Shown here one piece after another: positions 16,891 to 26,118 of a stretch of DNA of 64,000 nt. The notes under the pieces are model-generated. The model worked only from the letters and a program-made list of their open reading frames with translations, ran no database searches and had not been told where the DNA came from. The position numbers and the translations under genes were made by a program. Position 1 is the first letter of the stretch. Each line of letters begins with the position of its first letter. This DNA is from Pseudomonas sp. MTM4 (GTDB taxonomy: Bacteria > Pseudomonadota > Gammaproteobacteria > Pseudomonadales > Pseudomonadaceae): NCBI RefSeq assembly GCF_019355055.1, contig NZ_CP048411.1:2131001-2195000 (forward strand), read 5' to 3'.

Positions 16891-17985
16891 CTAAGCGTGC
16901 AGGCGCTGCTCGCTCGGCTGCGCCAGGGTCTCACCGGTCTGCAGCCGCTCGAGGGCCAGGCGGTCGGCGATGACCGAGGTCGGTTCGCCACTGACAGCGG
17001 CCCGGCTGAAGATCTCACGCAGGGTGTCACCGATACCTTTGACGTGCGCATCGGTCTGCGCCGCGCTGCCACCGATGCGCTGGTAGTAGACGTCGATGAT
17101 GCCGCCGGCATTGATGGCGTAATCCGGCGCGTAGAGTTGATTGCGGCGCTGCAGCTCGACACCAATCTCCGGGCTTGCCAACTGGTTGTTCGCCGCACCG
17201 GCAATCACCGGAGCACGCAGACTCTGCAAGGTCTCGGCGTTGAGGATGCCGCCCATGGCGCAGGGCGCGAAGACATCCACATCCAGGCCATAAATGTCGT
17301 GCGGGCGTACCGCGCTGGCACCGAGCTCTTCCATGGCGCGCTGTACGTTTGCATCGAAGATGTCGCAGACCCACAGCTCGGCGCCGGCCTGTTTGAGATG
17401 CCGGGCCAGGCCCAGGCCGACATGACCGACACCCTGGATCGCCACCTTGATACCAGGCAGATCATCGCGTCCCAGCCGATGCTGCACGGCTGCCTTAAGG
17501 CCGACGAACACGCCGAGCGCGGTGGACGGCGATGGATCGCCGCTGGCGATGCTGCCGTCGAGCAGCGTGCGCGGCGATGCGCCCATCACATGACGGGTGC
17601 GCTGGGCGAAGGCCTGCATCTCGGCATCGCCGGTGCCCGAATCTGCCGCAGTGATGTAGCGCCCGCCGAGGCTGTCAACGAAATCGCCCATGGCATGCAG
17701 CAGCGCCTGGCTCTTGCCGGTATGCGGATCGCCGATGATCACCGCCTTGCCGCCGCCGAGCTTGAGGCCCGCCAGCGACGATTTGAGCGTCATGCCACGG
17801 GACAGGCGCAGCACATCGCGCACGGCGTCGTCGTCACTGGCGTAAGGGAACATCCGGCAACCGCCCAGCGCCGGGCCGAGCGTGGTGTCGTGAATGGCGA
17901 TGATGGCGCGCAGACCCGACGCCTTGTCGTGGCAGAAGACCACCTGTTCGTGGTTATCGAAATCGGGATGGGTGAAGACGGACAT
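16891..17985 (-). CDS. Leu/Phe/Val (ELFV) amino acid dehydrogenase
   Basis: The 364-residue NAD-dependent enzyme oxidatively deaminates a branched-chain or aromatic amino acid to the 2-oxo acid. The substrate domain has [10 protein letters not shown]68 and the catalytic lysine K80 in [10 protein letters not shown], plus [11 protein letters not shown]. The Rossmann domain has the GVGHVG motif near residue 182. The ATG at 17985 follows AGAGGA, while the in-frame upstream extension lacks support. It is encoded just downstream of the oxidoreductase gene, which would use its 2-oxo-acid product. Leucine versus phenylalanine preference cannot be settled by eye. Confidence 0.9.
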   Translation of the reverse strand: MSVFTHPDFDNHEQVVFCHDKASGLRAIIAIHDTTLGPALGGCRMFPYASDDDAVRDVLRLSRGMTLKSSLAGLKLGGGKAVIIGDPHTGKSQALLHAMGDFVDSLGGRYITAADSGTGDAEMQAFAQRTRHVMGASPRTLLDGSIASGDPSPSTALGVFVGLKAAVQHRLGRDDLPGIKVAIQGVGHVGLGLARHLKQAGAELWVCDIFDANVQRAMEELGASAVRPHDIYGLDVDVFAPCAMGGILNAETLQSLRAPVIAGAANNQLASPEIGVELQRRNQLYAPDYAINAGGIIDVYYQRIGGSAAQTDAHVKGIGDTLREIFSRAAVSGEPTSVIADRLALERLQTGETLAQPSEQRLHA

Positions 17986-17999
17986 TGAGGATTCCTCTG

Positions 18000-18007
18000 T
18001 TGTTGTT
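18000..18007 (-). promoter_or_regulatory. Crc/Hfq CA motif (AACAACAA) before the ELFV dehydrogenase
   Basis: AACAACAA on the minus strand (within AAACAACAACAGAGG) is an exact AANAANAA match that abuts the AGAGGA ribosome site 15 nt upstream of the start. Confidence 0.6.
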
Positions 18008-18075
18008 TGATTCGGGCCCGGTTCATCGAGGCCGTTGAAAATTTGTAATGAACAGCATGTGCATAGAGCCAAACC

Positions 18076-18138
18076 GTAGGGTGGGCTTTAGCCCACCAGT
18101 ACGCTGAACTCCGCTGGTGGGCTAAAGCCCACCCTACG
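18076..18138. repeat. REP doublet, GTAGGGTGGGC family
   Basis: GTAGGGTGGGCTTTAGCCC and its inverted partner GGGCTAAAGCCCACCCTAC flank a spacer of about 20 nt. This is the most symmetrical copy in the window. It lies between the oxidoreductase gene and the dehydrogenase gene. Confidence 0.88.
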
Positions 18139-18175
18139 TTGAAGAGCGCCGCCCGCCCCCCCTACGCTGAAGCCC

Positions 18176-21100
18176 TTACGCTGCCGGCTCGAACAACCGC
18201 ACGCTCTGCACCTCGTCGCCGCGGTTCAGCTGCTCCTTGAGCACCTTTTCCTGCTGGCGTGCCTTGGCAATGGAGCGTTCCTTCACCGGGCCATAACCGC
18301 GGATCAGTTCCGGTAGCGCGGCGATTGCCACGGCAGTGCGGTAATTGCTCGGCTTGAGTTGCGCCAGGAGCCCGTCGAGATTGCGCTCGTACTCGCTGAT
18401 CAACTCGCGCTCGACACGGCGATCATGGCCGTAACCGAACACATCCAGCGGCGTACCGCGCAGGAATTTCAGCTTGGCCAGCACGCCGAAGGCATTCAGC
18501 ACCCAAGGGCCGAGCTCACGTTTGCGCGGCTCGCCAGTTGCGCTATCGCGCTTGGCCAGCCAAGCCGGGGCCAGGTGGAACTGTAGCTTGTAGTCACCTT
18601 CGAACTGCGCCTCCAATTGCTCGCGAAACTCCGGCTCGCTGTACAGCCGCGCCACTTCGTACTCGTCCTTGTAGGCCAGCAGCTTGAAGTAGTAGCGCGC
18701 CACGGCTTTCGACAGCGCCAGGTCGTCGGCCGTATCCAGCGCCCGCACCTGCTCGACCTTATCGCGATAACGCTTGGCATAGGCGGCGTTCTGGTAACGG
18801 GTGAGGAAGTCCACGCGCCAGTCGACGATTTCTTCCAAGGTCTGGCAGATCGGCTCGGCCAACTCCTTCGGACGCGCCAGTTTTTCCACCGTCTCACGCT
18901 CCAACGCCGCACGACGTCCCCAGCGGAAGGCCTGCAGGTTCAGCTCGGCTGCCACGCCATTGATGGTGATGGCCTTCTCAATGGCCTCAGCCGACAGCGG
19001 CAACAGCCCCTGCTGATAGGCAAAGCCGAGCAGGAACAGGTTGGTGGCGATGCTGTCGCCCATCAGCCGGGTCGCCAGCCGAGTCGCGTCGATGAAGTGC
19101 GTCTTCTCGGCACCCACCGCATCCATCAGCGCTTCGCGCATGGCCTTGCCCGGCACCTGGGCGTCGGGGTTGCGGGTGAATTCCGCCGTCGCCGCCTCAT
19201 GGCTGTTGATCACCGCGTGGCTGATCTGATCGTTGAGGCGAGTCAGCGAATCGTCACCGGCCGCCACCACCAGATCGCACCCCAGCAGCAGATCGGTTTC
19301 GCCCGCTGCGATGCGCACGGCATAGATGTCATCCTGCTTGGCGGCGATGCGTACGTGGGTGACCACCGGGCCGAACTTCTGCGCCAGGCCGGCCTGGTCG
19401 AGCACGGTGCAACCCTTGCCTTCCAGATGCGCCGCCATGCCCAGTAGCGCGCCAAGGGTCGTCACACCGCTGCCGCCGACGCCGGGAATCAGTACGTTCC
19501 ATGGACGTTCGAGGGTCGGATGTTGCGGCTCCGGCAACTTTGCCGGATCGAGGCTAGCACCGACCGCTTCCGGCTTGCGCAACCCACCGCCATGAACGGT
19601 GACGAAGCTCGGACAGAAGCCTTCGACGCAGGAAAAATCCTTGTTGCAGGCGTTCTGGTCGATCTCGCGCTTGCGCCCCAGCTCGGTTTCCAGCGGCAAT
19701 ACGGCGAGGCAGTTGGACTTCTCGCCACAGTCGCCGCAGCCCTCGCACACGGCGGGATTGATGAAGGCACGCTTGGCCGGGTCTTCCAGCTTGCCGCGCT
19801 TGCGCCGACGACGCTTCTCGGTAGCGCAGGTCTGGTCGTAGATGATCACCGAGACGCCCTTGAACTCACGCAGCTCGCGCTGCACGGCATCCAGATCGCG
19901 GCGATGATGGAAGCTGGTGATCGGCGCGAAGCCATCGCGGCTCGGGTACTTGTCCGGCTCGTCACTGACCAGCGCGATGCGCTTGACGCCCTCGTCGGCG
20001 ACTTGCCGGCTGAGCTGGTCGACGCGCAGCTCGCCGTCGATGGGCTGGCCACCGGTCATGGCCACCGCATCGTTGTAAAGAATCTTGAAGGTGATATTGA
20101 CGCCCGATGCAACCGCTGCGCGTACGGCGAGGCTGCCGGAGTGGAAATAGGTGCCATCGCCGAGGTTCTGGAACATGTGCGGCGTGTCGGTGAACGGCGC
20201 CTGGCCGATCCAGTTGACGCCCTCGCCACCCATCTGGGTGAAGGTCTCGGTGCGCCGATCCATCCACTGCACCATGTAGTGACAGCCGATGCCGGCCGAA
20301 GCGCGGCTACCCTCGGGCACTTTGGTCGAAGTGTTGTGTGGGCAACCGGAGCAGTAATGCGGCGTGCGCACGGTGGTGTAGCTGTGCGCGGCGAGAGCCT
20401 TCTCCTTGGCGGACAAAAACGCCAGCCGCGCCTGGATACTGTCGCTGGTGTAGATCGGCGCGAGGCGCTTGGCGATCACCCGGGCGATCATCGCGGGGGT
20501 CAGCTCGCTGAGGTTGGGCAACAGCGAATTGCCCTGCTCATCGAACTCGCCCACGACCCGAGGCCGCTTGTCCACCGGCCAGTTGTAAAGCTGCCCGGTG
20601 AGCTGGTCCTCGAGGATGCTGCGCTTTTCCTCGACCACCAGAATTTCGTCCAGGCCCTGGGCGAATTCGTGCACCGAGACCGGTTCCAGCGGCCAGCTCA
20701 TGCCCACCTTGAGCACCCGCAGGCCGACCTGGGCGCACAGCGCTTCGTCCAGCCCGAGGTCATCCAGGGCCTGGCGCACGTCGAGATAGCTCTTGCCGGT
20801 AGTGATGATGCCCAGGCGCGGGTTGGGCGAATCGAGCATGATCGGGTTGAGGTTGTTCGCACGGGCGAAGGCGCGCGCGGCGTAGATCTTGTACAGGTTG
20901 AGGCGTTTTTCCTGCGCCAGTGGCGGGTCCGGCCAGCGGATGTGCACGCCGTCTTCGGGCAGTTCGAAATCGTCCGGAATGGTCACGCTGACGCGCAACG
21001 GATCGACTTCCACCACGGCGGACGAATCGACGTTTTCGGCGATGGTCTTGAGCGCCACCCAGCAGCCCGAATAGCGCGACAGCTCCCAGCCGAGGATGCC

Positions 21101-21646
21101 GTAATCGAGGATTTCCTGAACGTTAGCCGGGTTAAGCACCGGAATCGAGGCCGCGATGAAGGCATGCTCGCTCTGGTGCGGCAGCGTCGAGGATTTGCAG
21201 CCGTGGTCATCGCCGGCCAGCAGCAGCACGCCGCCATGGGGCGAGACACCGGCGGCGTTGGCATGCTTGAACACGTCGCCCGCGCGGTCGACGCCCGGCC
21301 CCTTGCCGTACCACATGGCGAAGACACCGTCGTATTTCGCGCCGGGGAACAGATTGGTCTGCTGGCTACCCCAGACCGCCGTCGCCGCCAGTTCCTCGTT
21401 GAGGCCCGGCTGGAAATGGATGGCGTTCTGCTTGAGGAATTCGCGCGCTTCCCAGAGGCTCTTGTCCAGCCCACCGAGCGGCGAGCCGCGGTAGCCGGAG
21501 ATGAAGCAACCGGTGTTCAGGTTCCGAGCCTGGTCGCGTTGATGCTGCAGCATCGGCAGGCGGGTCAGCGCCTGGGTGCCGGTGAGGTACAGATGTCCGG
21601 TTGCGAGCCGGTACTTGTCATCCAGGCGGATCTCGGCCAATGACAT
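18176..21646 (-). CDS. Fused indolepyruvate:ferredoxin oxidoreductase-family protein
   Basis: The 1156-residue enzyme is the fused alpha-beta-gamma type of 2-oxoacid:ferredoxin oxidoreductase. It oxidatively decarboxylates arylpyruvates or branched 2-oxo acids to acyl-CoA. The order is an N-terminal pyrimidine-binding/TPP domain (about 1-400), a TPP-binding domain (about 430-620; HYCSGCPHN, GGEGVNWIGQ), an iron-sulfur segment with CEGCGDCGEKSNC, and a C-terminal gamma-type domain beginning near IPGVGGSGVTTLG. The ATG at 21646 has a CAGGAG ribosome site and an AAAAACAA motif. It is divergent from an Lrp gene and lies upstream of the ELFV dehydrogenase gene. The exact substrate is inferred from context: aromatic or branched-chain. 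Confidence 0.93.
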   Translation of the reverse strand: MSLAEIRLDDKYRLATGHLYLTGTQALTRLPMLQHQRDQARNLNTGCFISGYRGSPLGGLDKSLWEAREFLKQNAIHFQPGLNEELAATAVWGSQQTNLFPGAKYDGVFAMWYGKGPGVDRAGDVFKHANAAGVSPHGGVLLLAGDDHGCKSSTLPHQSEHAFIAASIPVLNPANVQEILDYGILGWELSRYSGCWVALKTIAENVDSSAVVEVDPLRVSVTIPDDFELPEDGVHIRWPDPPLAQEKRLNLYKIYAARAFARANNLNPIMLDSPNPRLGIITTGKSYLDVRQALDDLGLDEALCAQVGLRVLKVGMSWPLEPVSVHEFAQGLDEILVVEEKRSILEDQLTGQLYNWPVDKRPRVVGEFDEQGNSLLPNLSELTPAMIARVIAKRLAPIYTSDSIQARLAFLSAKEKALAAHSYTTVRTPHYCSGCPHNTSTKVPEGSRASAGIGCHYMVQWMDRRTETFTQMGGEGVNWIGQAPFTDTPHMFQNLGDGTYFHSGSLAVRAAVASGVNITFKILYNDAVAMTGGQPIDGELRVDQLSRQVADEGVKRIALVSDEPDKYPSRDGFAPITSFHHRRDLDAVQRELREFKGVSVIIYDQTCATEKRRRRKRGKLEDPAKRAFINPAVCEGCGDCGEKSNCLAVLPLETELGRKREIDQNACNKDFSCVEGFCPSFVTVHGGGLRKPEAVGASLDPAKLPEPQHPTLERPWNVLIPGVGGSGVTTLGALLGMAAHLEGKGCTVLDQAGLAQKFGPVVTHVRIAAKQDDIYAVRIAAGETDLLLGCDLVVAAGDDSLTRLNDQISHAVINSHEAATAEFTRNPDAQVPGKAMREALMDAVGAEKTHFIDATRLATRLMGDSIATNLFLLGFAYQQGLLPLSAEAIEKAITINGVAAELNLQAFRWGRRAALERETVEKLARPKELAEPICQTLEEIVDWRVDFLTRYQNAAYAKRYRDKVEQVRALDTADDLALSKAVARYYFKLLAYKDEYEVARLYSEPEFREQLEAQFEGDYKLQFHLAPAWLAKRDSATGEPRKRELGPWVLNAFGVLAKLKFLRGTPLDVFGYGHDRRVERELISEYERNLDGLLAQLKPSNYRTAVAIAALPELIRGYGPVKERSIAKARQQEKVLKEQLNRGDEVQSVRLFEPAA

Positions 21647-21659
21647 GGGGCGCTCCTGT

Positions 21660-21667
21660 TTGTTTTT
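21660..21667 (-). promoter_or_regulatory. Crc/Hfq CA motif (AAAAACAA) before the oxidoreductase gene
   Basis: AAAAACAA on the minus strand is an exact AANAANAA match, 13 nt upstream of the ATG, next to ACAGGAGC. The surrounding GATAAAAACAAACAGG is identical to the leader of the first NSS gene at 12914-12929. Confidence 0.6.
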
Positions 21668-21861
21668 ATCGGAGTCTGGACAGTGCTGTTCACTGTCCGC
21701 CTAAAAAGTCGTGGGCAGCTGCACGGTAAGCCGCCCCACGCCAGCGTCCAGCGGGGGATCACACCACCGTTGCGCGTTGGATAAGAGTCTGGCCGTGACG
21801 AAGAGAGATTTTCTTTCTACTTTTGCGGTGTAAGCGCCTTCGCGTGCATGATCCATCCACT

Positions 21862-21869
21862 AACAACAA
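21862..21869 (+). promoter_or_regulatory. Crc/Hfq CA motif (AACAACAA) before the Lrp-type regulator
   Basis: AACAACAACAAAACAGGAA leads into the start at 21886 and includes an exact AANAANAA match. The regulator gene therefore carries the same leader signature as its probable targets. Confidence 0.55.
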
Positions 21870-21885
21870 CAAAACAGGAACAACC

Positions 21886-22353
21886 ATGCAGACCCCGCTG
21901 AGCAGCATCGACCGCAAGATTCTGCTGCTGCTGCAACACAACGCCGACCTCTCCGCCGCCGAGGTCGCGGAAAAGGTCGAGCTATCGCAATCGCCCTGCT
22001 GGCGACGCATCCATCGGATGCAGGAAGAGGGGCTGATCGAACGCAAGGTCGCTCTGCTCAACCCCAAGAAGCTCGGGTTGAATATGACGGTGTTCGTCAA
22101 CATCAAGCTCTCTGCCCACGGCCGCAGCAACCTCGACGAATTCGAACGGGCGGTGGTCGGTTACCCCGAAGTGCTGGAATGCCACACCATGGCCGGTGAA
22201 TCGGACTATCTGCTCAAGGTCGTGGCCAAGGACATCGACAGCTACGAGCGCTTTTTGCGCGATCAGCTCTTGCAGCGCCCCCATGTGCAGGAGGCCCACA
22301 GTCATATCGCCATGAGTGAAGTGAAGCGGACGACGGAGTTGCCGTTGGATTAA
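21886..22353 (+). CDS. Lrp/AsnC-family transcriptional regulator
   Basis: The 155-residue protein has the N-terminal winged HTH (DRKILLLLQHNADLSAAEVAEKV and SPCWRRIHRMQEEGLIERK, residues 9-60) and a C-terminal RAM/ACT-like ligand domain (about 70-150; HTMAGESDYLLKVVAKD). It is encoded divergently from the oxidoreductase gene, so it probably activates that gene and the dehydrogenase gene in response to an amino acid, in the manner of BkdR. An AGGAA site precedes the ATG at 21886; the longer upstream frame is not supported. The ligand is unknown. Confidence 0.92.
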   Translation: MQTPLSSIDRKILLLLQHNADLSAAEVAEKVELSQSPCWRRIHRMQEEGLIERKVALLNPKKLGLNMTVFVNIKLSAHGRSNLDEFERAVVGYPEVLECHTMAGESDYLLKVVAKDIDSYERFLRDQLLQRPHVQEAHSHIAMSEVKRTTELPLD

Positions 22354-22360
22354 TGCAAGA

Positions 22361-23614
22361 TCAGGCCTGTTGCAGCTCGGGCTGTGGCTCGGAACGGCGA
22401 CTCGCCCAGCGCAGCGCCAGCGGCCCAATCACAAGCAATAGGCCCATCAGCGCGAACGCCGCCCACCAGCCCACCAACTGTTCGTCGCCCAACGCATCGA
22501 GCACCATGCCGAACAGCAGCGGCCCGAGAAACGCGCCGGTAAAGCCGGTGCAGGAATACAGCGCCATGACAGCTCCGCGGTGACTGGTCGGCGCCACCGC
22601 CACCAGCCCGGCAGTCAATGCCGCCGAGTCGGCCGTCACCGTGACGCTGTAGCACACGATGAGCACCAGCAGCGCCCAGAACGGTAGCGCCGCGCCGAGC
22701 CCGAGCAGGCAGGCGAGCACCGCCGAAATCAGCATTACTGCGACCAGCCAGCGCTGCCGGCCAAAGCGGATCGCCATTTCGTTGCCGATGATGCTCGCTG
22801 GCATGCCGATCAGCGTTGCGATCATCGCCACCCAGGTTCCGCTCAGCCAGGGCGACTGGCCCTGCCAATCGCCGGCAAACACGATGAAGGCCACCAGCCA
22901 GGCGCGGAAGGCGAACAGCTCTAGGTTGTGCATAGCATAGGCCAGGCAATAGGCGATGACGGGACGGCTGGTCAACGGCGCCAGGTCCAGCAGGCGCCGC
23001 GGCTCGTGCGCGGTAACCGGCTTGGGCGGCAGGCCGCGCCAAACCATCACCCAGGCAAACAGCGCGCAGCCCCCGCTGAGCAGCGCCGGCAACTGCCAGC
23101 CGCCGAGCGCGGCGAGCTCACCGGCAAGCAGGAAAGACAGCGCCGTGCCGAGGCCGAAGCTTGCCGTGTAGAAGGCGATGGCGCGCGATTGCGCCGGCCC
23201 CTCAATCCGTTCGGACAGGGCCTTGAGTCCCGGCATGTAGGTGCCGGCCAGGCCGACCCCTGCCAATACGCGCCAGAGCAGCGCCGACCAGAAGTCATCG
23301 GCCAGCACGAAGCCTGCGCTGGCGAACGCCGTCAGCAGCATGGCCCAAAGGTAGATCAGCCGCGCGTCGTGACGATCGGTCAGCCCAGTCAGGACCGGCA
23401 CCGCGAGCATGTAGCCAAGAAAGAAGCCACCACCGATCCAGCCCGCTTCGGTGTTGTCCAGGTCCCAGAGTGACTGAAACTCGGGCAGCAGCGCGGCGAA
23501 CAGCGCGAAGCCTGCCATGCCCAGGGTTTCTGCGATGCACATCACCAGAGTGAGGCGGCGCGCGGCTTGGCTCGGCTGGGAGGCCGGCAGCGGTGAGGCA
23601 TCGATCGAATTCAT
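22361..23614 (-). CDS. MFS transporter
   Basis: The 417-residue protein has about 12 hydrophobic segments and the MFS loop 2-3 motif LTDRHDARLIYL after TM2. I cannot assign a subfamily with confidence. It lies 52 bp downstream of phnP in the same direction, so it may be co-transcribed with the C-P lyase genes and could carry a phosphonate-related compound, or it may simply be a neighbour. Its end is only 7 bp from the convergent Lrp gene, leaving no room for a separate terminator. Confidence 0.88.
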   Translation of the reverse strand: MNSIDASPLPASQPSQAARRLTLVMCIAETLGMAGFALFAALLPEFQSLWDLDNTEAGWIGGGFFLGYMLAVPVLTGLTDRHDARLIYLWAMLLTAFASAGFVLADDFWSALLWRVLAGVGLAGTYMPGLKALSERIEGPAQSRAIAFYTASFGLGTALSFLLAGELAALGGWQLPALLSGGCALFAWVMVWRGLPPKPVTAHEPRRLLDLAPLTSRPVIAYCLAYAMHNLELFAFRAWLVAFIVFAGDWQGQSPWLSGTWVAMIATLIGMPASIIGNEMAIRFGRQRWLVAVMLISAVLACLLGLGAALPFWALLVLIVCYSVTVTADSAALTAGLVAVAPTSHRGAVMALYSCTGFTGAFLGPLLFGMVLDALGDEQLVGWWAAFALMGLLLVIGPLALRWASRRSEPQPELQQA

Positions 23615-23666
23615 ACGGCATCCATCTTGATGGCGACGCTCTCTGCAGGAAGCGGGGCCAGCGTGT

Positions 23667-24413
23667 TCAGAGAGATTGGCCGTCGGCGGCCAGGCTGACT
23701 CCAGCTGGCAGCGCGTCGGGATGATCCAGCAACCAGGCGTCCAAATTGTGGCCGATATGGGTTAGCACGGCCTGGTCCGGTTGCAGCTCGGCGATCACCG
23801 CCAGCGCACGGGTCAGATCGTTATGGTTCTGCGGCGCCTCTTGCGGCGGGCTCGAACAGTCCAGCACCAGCAGGTCGAGTGGGCGCTGGCGCAGCACAGT
23901 TAGGCTGACGTCGGGCACGCCAAGGGTGTCGGTGAGATAGGCGATGCGCCGCCCCATGCCCTCGAACAGATAGCCCAGGGTCGGCTTCGAATGATTGAGC
24001 GGCAACGCAGTGACGCTCAGCTCACCCAGCTCACGTCGCTCCAGCGCGGCGAACGGCTGGGAAAAATCCAGAATACCGGGATGCTTGTAGAGATCGGCCA
24101 GCCCCTCGGGGTCCTGCGGGCCATGCACTGGAATCCGCAGCCCGAGCCCCCAGCGCAGGTGCAACAGGCCCTGGGCGTGATCGGCGTGGTAATGGGTTTG
24201 CAGAATGCCGCTGAGGCTGCCCGGCGCGAAACGCTCGGTCAGATCGGTGAGGCCGCTGTCGACCAGCCAGCGCTGCGAGCCGCATTCGATCAATGCGCAG
24301 CAGGGTCCGCGACGCCAGGTCAAATCGGCGCGAGCCCGGCAACAGGCGACGCAATCGCAGTTGTATACCGGTACCTGACGGGCGTTGCCGCTGCCGAGAA
24401 TGATCAGGCGCAT
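23667..24413 (-). CDS. phnP: Phosphoribosyl 1,2-cyclic phosphate phosphodiesterase
   Basis: The 248-residue metallo-beta-lactamase-fold enzyme opens 5-phospho-alpha-ribosyl 1,2-cyclic phosphate, the C-P lyase product. It shows the metal motif THYHADHAQG (about 93-102), a structural zinc-site-like NCDCVACC near the N-terminus (residues 18-25), and downstream metal ligands (NHSKPT, YLTDTLG, LTHIGHN). It overlaps phnN by 10 bp. It is the last phn gene of the cluster. Confidence 0.95.
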   Translation of the reverse strand: MRLIILGSGNARQVPVYNCDCVACCRARADLTWRRGPCCALIECGSQRWLVDSGLTDLTERFAPGSLSGILQTHYHADHAQGLLHLRWGLGLRIPVHGPQDPEGLADLYKHPGILDFSQPFAALERRELGELSVTALPLNHSKPTLGYLFEGMGRRIAYLTDTLGVPDVSLTVLRQRPLDLLVLDCSSPPQEAPQNHNDLTRALAVIAELQPDQAVLTHIGHNLDAWLLDHPDALPAGVSLAADGQSL

Positions 24414-24973
24414 GCGCGACCCCGTTCGATCAGCTGCAGCAGGCGCTGCATGGTTTCTTCCAGCGGCCCGGAGTTGTCCAATACCAGCGCCTCGCCCTGC
24501 CCCGCTGTCTGAAACTGGTCGTTGCGGGCCAGCCGTGCGTCTATTTCCTCGAGCGATTCACGCCCCCGTGCCAGCAACCGCTGACGCAGCACCGGCAGCG
24601 ACACCGTGAGCAGGACCGCCTGCAGTTGCGGATAACGCCGGCGCGCCTCGGCCAGATAGGCGCGTGAGCCATTGACCAGAACATCCTGTCCCGCCGACAG
24701 CCAATCGTCGATCTCCCGGGAAATGCCGTAGTGCAAGCCATTGGCCCGCCAGTGCAGGGCGAAGGCGCCGGTCGCTCGCAACTGCTCGAACTCCGCCTCG
24801 CTCACCGCCAGGGCATCCTCCCCCACCGCCTCGGCGGATCGGGTGATGACGCGCCGGGCGATCCGGCACCCACGCGCCTGCAGCGGCTCGCTGGCCGCTT
24901 GTAACAGGCTGTCCTTGCCTGAGCCGGAAGGCCCCATCAGATAGATCAGTCGTCCCGTCATCCGTCCCTTCAT
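24404..24973 (-). CDS. phnN: Ribose 1,5-bisphosphate phosphokinase
   Basis: The 189-residue P-loop kinase phosphorylates ribose 1,5-bisphosphate to PRPP, linking C-P lyase to nucleotide synthesis. The Walker A motif is GPSGSGKDSL near the N-terminus. The ATG at 24973 overlaps the phnM stop (TAATG) and has an AGAAGGG site. An in-frame ATG at 24961 (MTGRLIYLMG) has a closer but tightly spaced ribosome site and gives the more usual N-terminus, so the start is uncertain by four residues. Confidence 0.93.
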   Translation of the reverse strand: MKGRMTGRLIYLMGPSGSGKDSLLQAASEPLQARGCRIARRVITRSAEAVGEDALAVSEAEFEQLRATGAFALHWRANGLHYGISREIDDWLSAGQDVLVNGSRAYLAEARRRYPQLQAVLLTVSLPVLRQRLLARGRESLEEIDARLARNDQFQTAGQGEALVLDNSGPLEETMQRLLQLIERGRACA

Positions 24974-26118
24974 TAAAAGACCCTTCTGCCTTGCCGCCAT
25001 ACCTGTCGGACCACCGGCTGGCCATGCCTGTCGCTCGCCTGCAGCAGATCCGCACGCAGACCGACGCGGATTTCGCCACGGTCGTCCAGGCCCGCTGCCT
25101 GAGCCGGCGCCAGGCTGACCGCGGCGATGGCCTTCGGCAAGTCATAGTCGTTGCCCAGCGCCGAGAGCATAAACGCAGCTTGCAGCAGGCTGGCCGGATA
25201 GTAATCGCTGGAAAGGATATCCAGCACGCCGCGCCGCGCCAGATCAGCCGCGGCAATATTGCCCGAATGCGAGCCGCCACGAACGATGTTCGGCGCGCCC
25301 ATCAGCACCTTGAGCCCATGCACATGGCTGGCCTCGGCCGCTTCGAAGGTGGTGGGGAATTCAGCAATGGCCATGCCGAAGCCGGCCGACTCCGTTACGT
25401 GGGCCAGCGTCGCGTCATCGTGGCTGGCCAGGGCCAAACCGCGGGCCTGACATATCTCGACGATGGCGCGGCGCTGCTGATCGCTGTACTGCCTGGAGTT
25501 GGCGGTTTGCTGGTCGCTGAACGCATCCATCTCCGCCTCGTTGAGGTGGTACTTGCCCATGTAGTACTCGCGGTACTTCTCCGTCTGGGCGAACTGGCGC
25601 TGGCCGGGCGAGTGGTCCATGACCGACACCAATTGCACCAGCGGGTGCTCCACCAGATCGCGAAACACCGGCAATGCATCCGGATGGCATACCTCGCAGC
25701 GCAGGTGCAGACGATGGTCGGCGCGGGTGTCGCCGGCGGCCTCCGCCTCGGCGATAGCATCGAGCATCGCCGGCAACTGCTGCATGCGCTTGCCGCGCGG
25801 GTTGATGTCGCCGATGGACAACGCATCGAACACGCTGGTGATCCCGGCGGCAACAATCTGCGCATCGTGGGTCAGCACCGCCGAGGCCGAAGGCCAGTCG
25901 ACCCCGGGACGCGGCGTCATGTGCTTTTCCAGATTGTCGGTGTGCAGCTCGACCAGCCCTGGCATCAGGTAGTCACCGTTCAGGTCCTGAGCCTGTGGCA
26001 GCTGGCTGCGGCCCTCGCTCACATCCGCGATCAGGCCGTCACGGATCACCAGCGTGCCGTCGATCACCCGGTCGGCCATGACGATCCGCGCGTTGCTCAG
26101 TATCAGTTCAGCAGGCAT
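24973..26118 (-). CDS. phnM: RPnTP hydrolase (alpha-D-ribose 1-methylphosphonate 5-triphosphate diphosphatase)
   Basis: The 381-residue amidohydrolase-fold enzyme removes pyrophosphate from ribosyl phosphonate triphosphate in the C-P lyase pathway. The metal-binding N-terminal segment reads LMPGLVELHTDNLEKHMTP in place of the common HxH, as is typical of PhnM. Further ligands appear in SVMDHSPGQRQF, ASHDDAT and LSSDYYP. It overlaps phnL by 11 bp and phnN by 1 bp. Confidence 0.96.
   Translation of the reverse strand: MPAELILSNARIVMADRVIDGTLVIRDGLIADVSEGRSQLPQAQDLNGDYLMPGLVELHTDNLEKHMTPRPGVDWPSASAVLTHDAQIVAAGITSVFDALSIGDINPRGKRMQQLPAMLDAIAEAEAAGDTRADHRLHLRCEVCHPDALPVFRDLVEHPLVQLVSVMDHSPGQRQFAQTEKYREYYMGKYHLNEAEMDAFSDQQTANSRQYSDQQRRAIVEICQARGLALASHDDATLAHVTESAGFGMAIAEFPTTFEAAEASHVHGLKVLMGAPNIVRGGSHSGNIAAADLARRGVLDILSSDYYPASLLQAAFMLSALGNDYDLPKAIAAVSLAPAQAAGLDDRGEIRVGLRADLLQASDRHGQPVVRQVWRQGRRVF

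Noticed and set aside
19520..21643. A 707-codon open frame antisense to the oxidoreductase gene
   Set aside because: It lies wholly opposite a clear enzyme gene, has no protein family features, and is rich in Arg, His, Gln and Ala as expected for antisense frames in GC-rich DNA.
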